DNA of 64,000 bases from Amycolatopsis xylanica. Its GTDB lineage: Bacteria; Actinomycetota; Actinomycetes; Mycobacteriales; Pseudonocardiaceae. Under the pieces are notes generated by a model. That model did no database searches, had not been told where the DNA came from, and was given only the letters and a program-made list of their open reading frames with translations. The stretch spans positions 496,001 through 560,000 of the forward strand of contig NZ_FNON01000003.1 in the NCBI RefSeq assembly GCF_900107045.1, given 5' to 3'. Both the position numbers and the translations under genes were made by a program. Below, piece after piece: positions 62,996 through 64,000 of the stretch (the first letter of the stretch is position 1; every line of letters starts with the position of its first letter).

Positions 62996-64000
62996 TCACG
63001 AGCCCAGGGCGTCGATCACGTGGTGGACTTGGTCGTCGGTGAGGTGGGGGCCGATGGGCAGGCTGAGCACTTCGTCGGCCAGCCGCGACGAGAGCGGGAA
63101 CGGGCCCAGGCCGAGCGGAGCGTAGGCGGGCGAGGCGTGCACGGCGACCGGGTAGTGCACGAGCGTGCCCACGCCCGCCGCCTCCAGCCGCGCCGCCACC
63201 GCGGCCCGGTCCGAAGTACGCACCACGAACAGATGCCAAGCGTGCTCGGCCCACGAGGCGACGCGAGGCAGTTCGAGGTCCGACCCCTTGAGCCCGGCCA
63301 AGTACCGCTCCGCGACCCGAGCCCGCCGCGCGTTCCACTCGTCGAGCAACGGCAGCTTGACGCGCAGTACCGCGGCCTGGATCTCGTCGGTCCGCGAGTT
63401 CGTGCCGAGCACCTCGTGCTGGTACTTCACCCGCGAGCCGTAGTTGCGCAGCAGCCGGACCTTCTCCGCGAGCCCGCGATCCGACGTCACGACCGCGCCA
63501 CTGTCACCCAACGCGCCCAAGTTCTTGCCCGGGTAGAAGCTAAAGGCCACAGTGGACGGTGAAGCGCCGATGCGCTGTCCATTGTAGACAGCATCAGGAG
63601 CCTGGGCCGCGTCTTCGACCACGGCCAGCCCGTGACGGTCCGCGACGGCGCGCACGGCGTCGAGGTCCGCGGGGTGCCCGTACAGATGCACCGGCAGGAT
63701 CGCGCGTGTGCGGGGCGTGATCGCGGTTTCGATACGCGCGGGATCCATCGTGAACGTCACCGGGTCCGGCTCGACCGGGACCGGCGTGGCGCCCGTGTCC
63801 GACACGGCCAGCCAGGTCGCGATGAACGTATGGGCCGGAACGATCACCTCGTCGCCGGCGCCGATCCCCAGTGCGCGCAAGATCAGCGAGAGCGCGTCGC
63901 CGCCGCTGTTGACCGCCACGCAGTGGTCCGCGCCGCAGTAGGCCGCGAACTCGGCTTCGAACGCCTCGACCTCCGGTCCCAGCAGGTACCAGCCGGAGCG
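62996..64000 (-). CDS. DesV-like NDP-3-keto-sugar 3-aminotransferase, 5' end outside the window
   Basis: The last 334 residues of a DegT/DnrJ/EryC1 aminotransferase (family about 370); the start lies beyond the right edge. RSGWYLLGPEVEAFEAEF at the edge, VPAHTFIATWLAVSDTGATP, PLP lysine in FSFYPGKNLGALGDSGAVVT and VHYPVAVHASPAYAPLG closely resemble DesV/EryCI, the 3-aminotransferase of desosamine synthesis. It would act on the 3-keto-4-deoxy product of the DesII-like enzyme. A long internal GTG start at 63919 is not the true start. Confidence 0.92.
   Translation of the reverse strand, partial: RSGWYLLGPEVEAFEAEFAAYCGADHCVAVNSGGDALSLILRALGIGAGDEVIVPAHTFIATWLAVSDTGATPVPVEPDPVTFTMDPARIETAITPRTRAILPVHLYGHPADLDAVRAVADRHGLAVVEDAAQAPDAVYNGQRIGASPSTVAFSFYPGKNLGALGDSGAVVTSDRGLAEKVRLLRNYGSRVKYQHEVLGTNSRTDEIQAAVLRVKLPLLDEWNARRARVAERYLAGLKGSDLELPRVASWAEHAWHLFVVRTSDRAAVAARLEAAGVGTLVHYPVAVHASPAYAPLGLGPFPLSSRLADEVLSLPIGPHLTDDQVHHVIDALGS

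Overview
The window is high-GC actinobacterial chromosome, most likely from Pseudonocardiaceae and probably close to Amycolatopsis. This rests on GC-rich third codon positions, frequent GTG/TTG starts, a gene order matching the mycobacterial argS-lysA-hom-thrC-thrB-rho-rpmE-prfA-prmC-tsaC-wecA-atpIBEFHAGDC-DUF2550-murA block, and abundant short palindromic intergenic repeats. The genus is an inference; no 16S rRNA gene is present.

Region 1 (1-28.3 kb) is housekeeping, almost all on the minus strand. In transcription order it holds argS, lysA, hom, thrC, thrB, rho, rpmE, prfA, prmC, tsaC, wecA, an atpI-like gene, the eight ATP synthase subunits, a DUF2550 gene and murA (cut by the window edge). 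Single plus-strand accessory genes are inserted between these conserved blocks: three small secreted proteins (one with a CHAP-like domain), a DUF559 protein, a hypothetical protein and a LysR gene divergent from an EamA exporter.

Region 2 (28.3-39.4 kb) is mixed. It has two DUF3105 proteins and a DUF305 protein, a cation-diffusion transporter, GNAT/MarR genes divergent from a short-chain dehydrogenase across a palindromic operator, a tRNA-Arg(CCG), a small secreted protein, a two-component system, a membrane-anchored alpha/beta hydrolase, and an HTH-nucleotidyltransferase pair behind a 29-bp perfect inverted repeat.

Region 3 (39.4-48.9 kb) looks like a RiPP biosynthetic locus. It contains TfuA and YcaO (peptide thioamidation), an MFS exporter, an acyl-CoA ligase, three tandem nearly identical 39-residue precursor peptides ending in PSVMTGEPCD, an EpiD/HFCD-type flavoprotein, a cupin, a CPYC flavin oxidoreductase and a DUF899 thioredoxin-fold protein. 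No lanthionine-type dehydratase or cyclase is visible, and the precursor cysteine is penultimate rather than terminal. It does not fit a described class cleanly.

Region 4 (49.6 kb to the end, continuing past the window) carries homologues of the desosamine enzymes DesI, DesII, DesV and two DesVI, together with a nucleotide-sugar 6-dehydrogenase and an ArnA/UXS-like decarboxylase. The combination predicts an unusual 3-(methylamino)-3,4-dideoxy-pentose, a desosamine lacking C6. A cobalamin-type radical SAM enzyme, a glutamine-dependent asparagine-synthetase-like enzyme, a second MFS exporter, a second DUF899 protein and a DUF3224 protein complete the locus. No glycosyltransferase is visible inside the window. 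Regions 3 and 4 share DUF899 and MFS paralogues and may be one cluster, but they are separated by about 650 bp of palindromic repeats.
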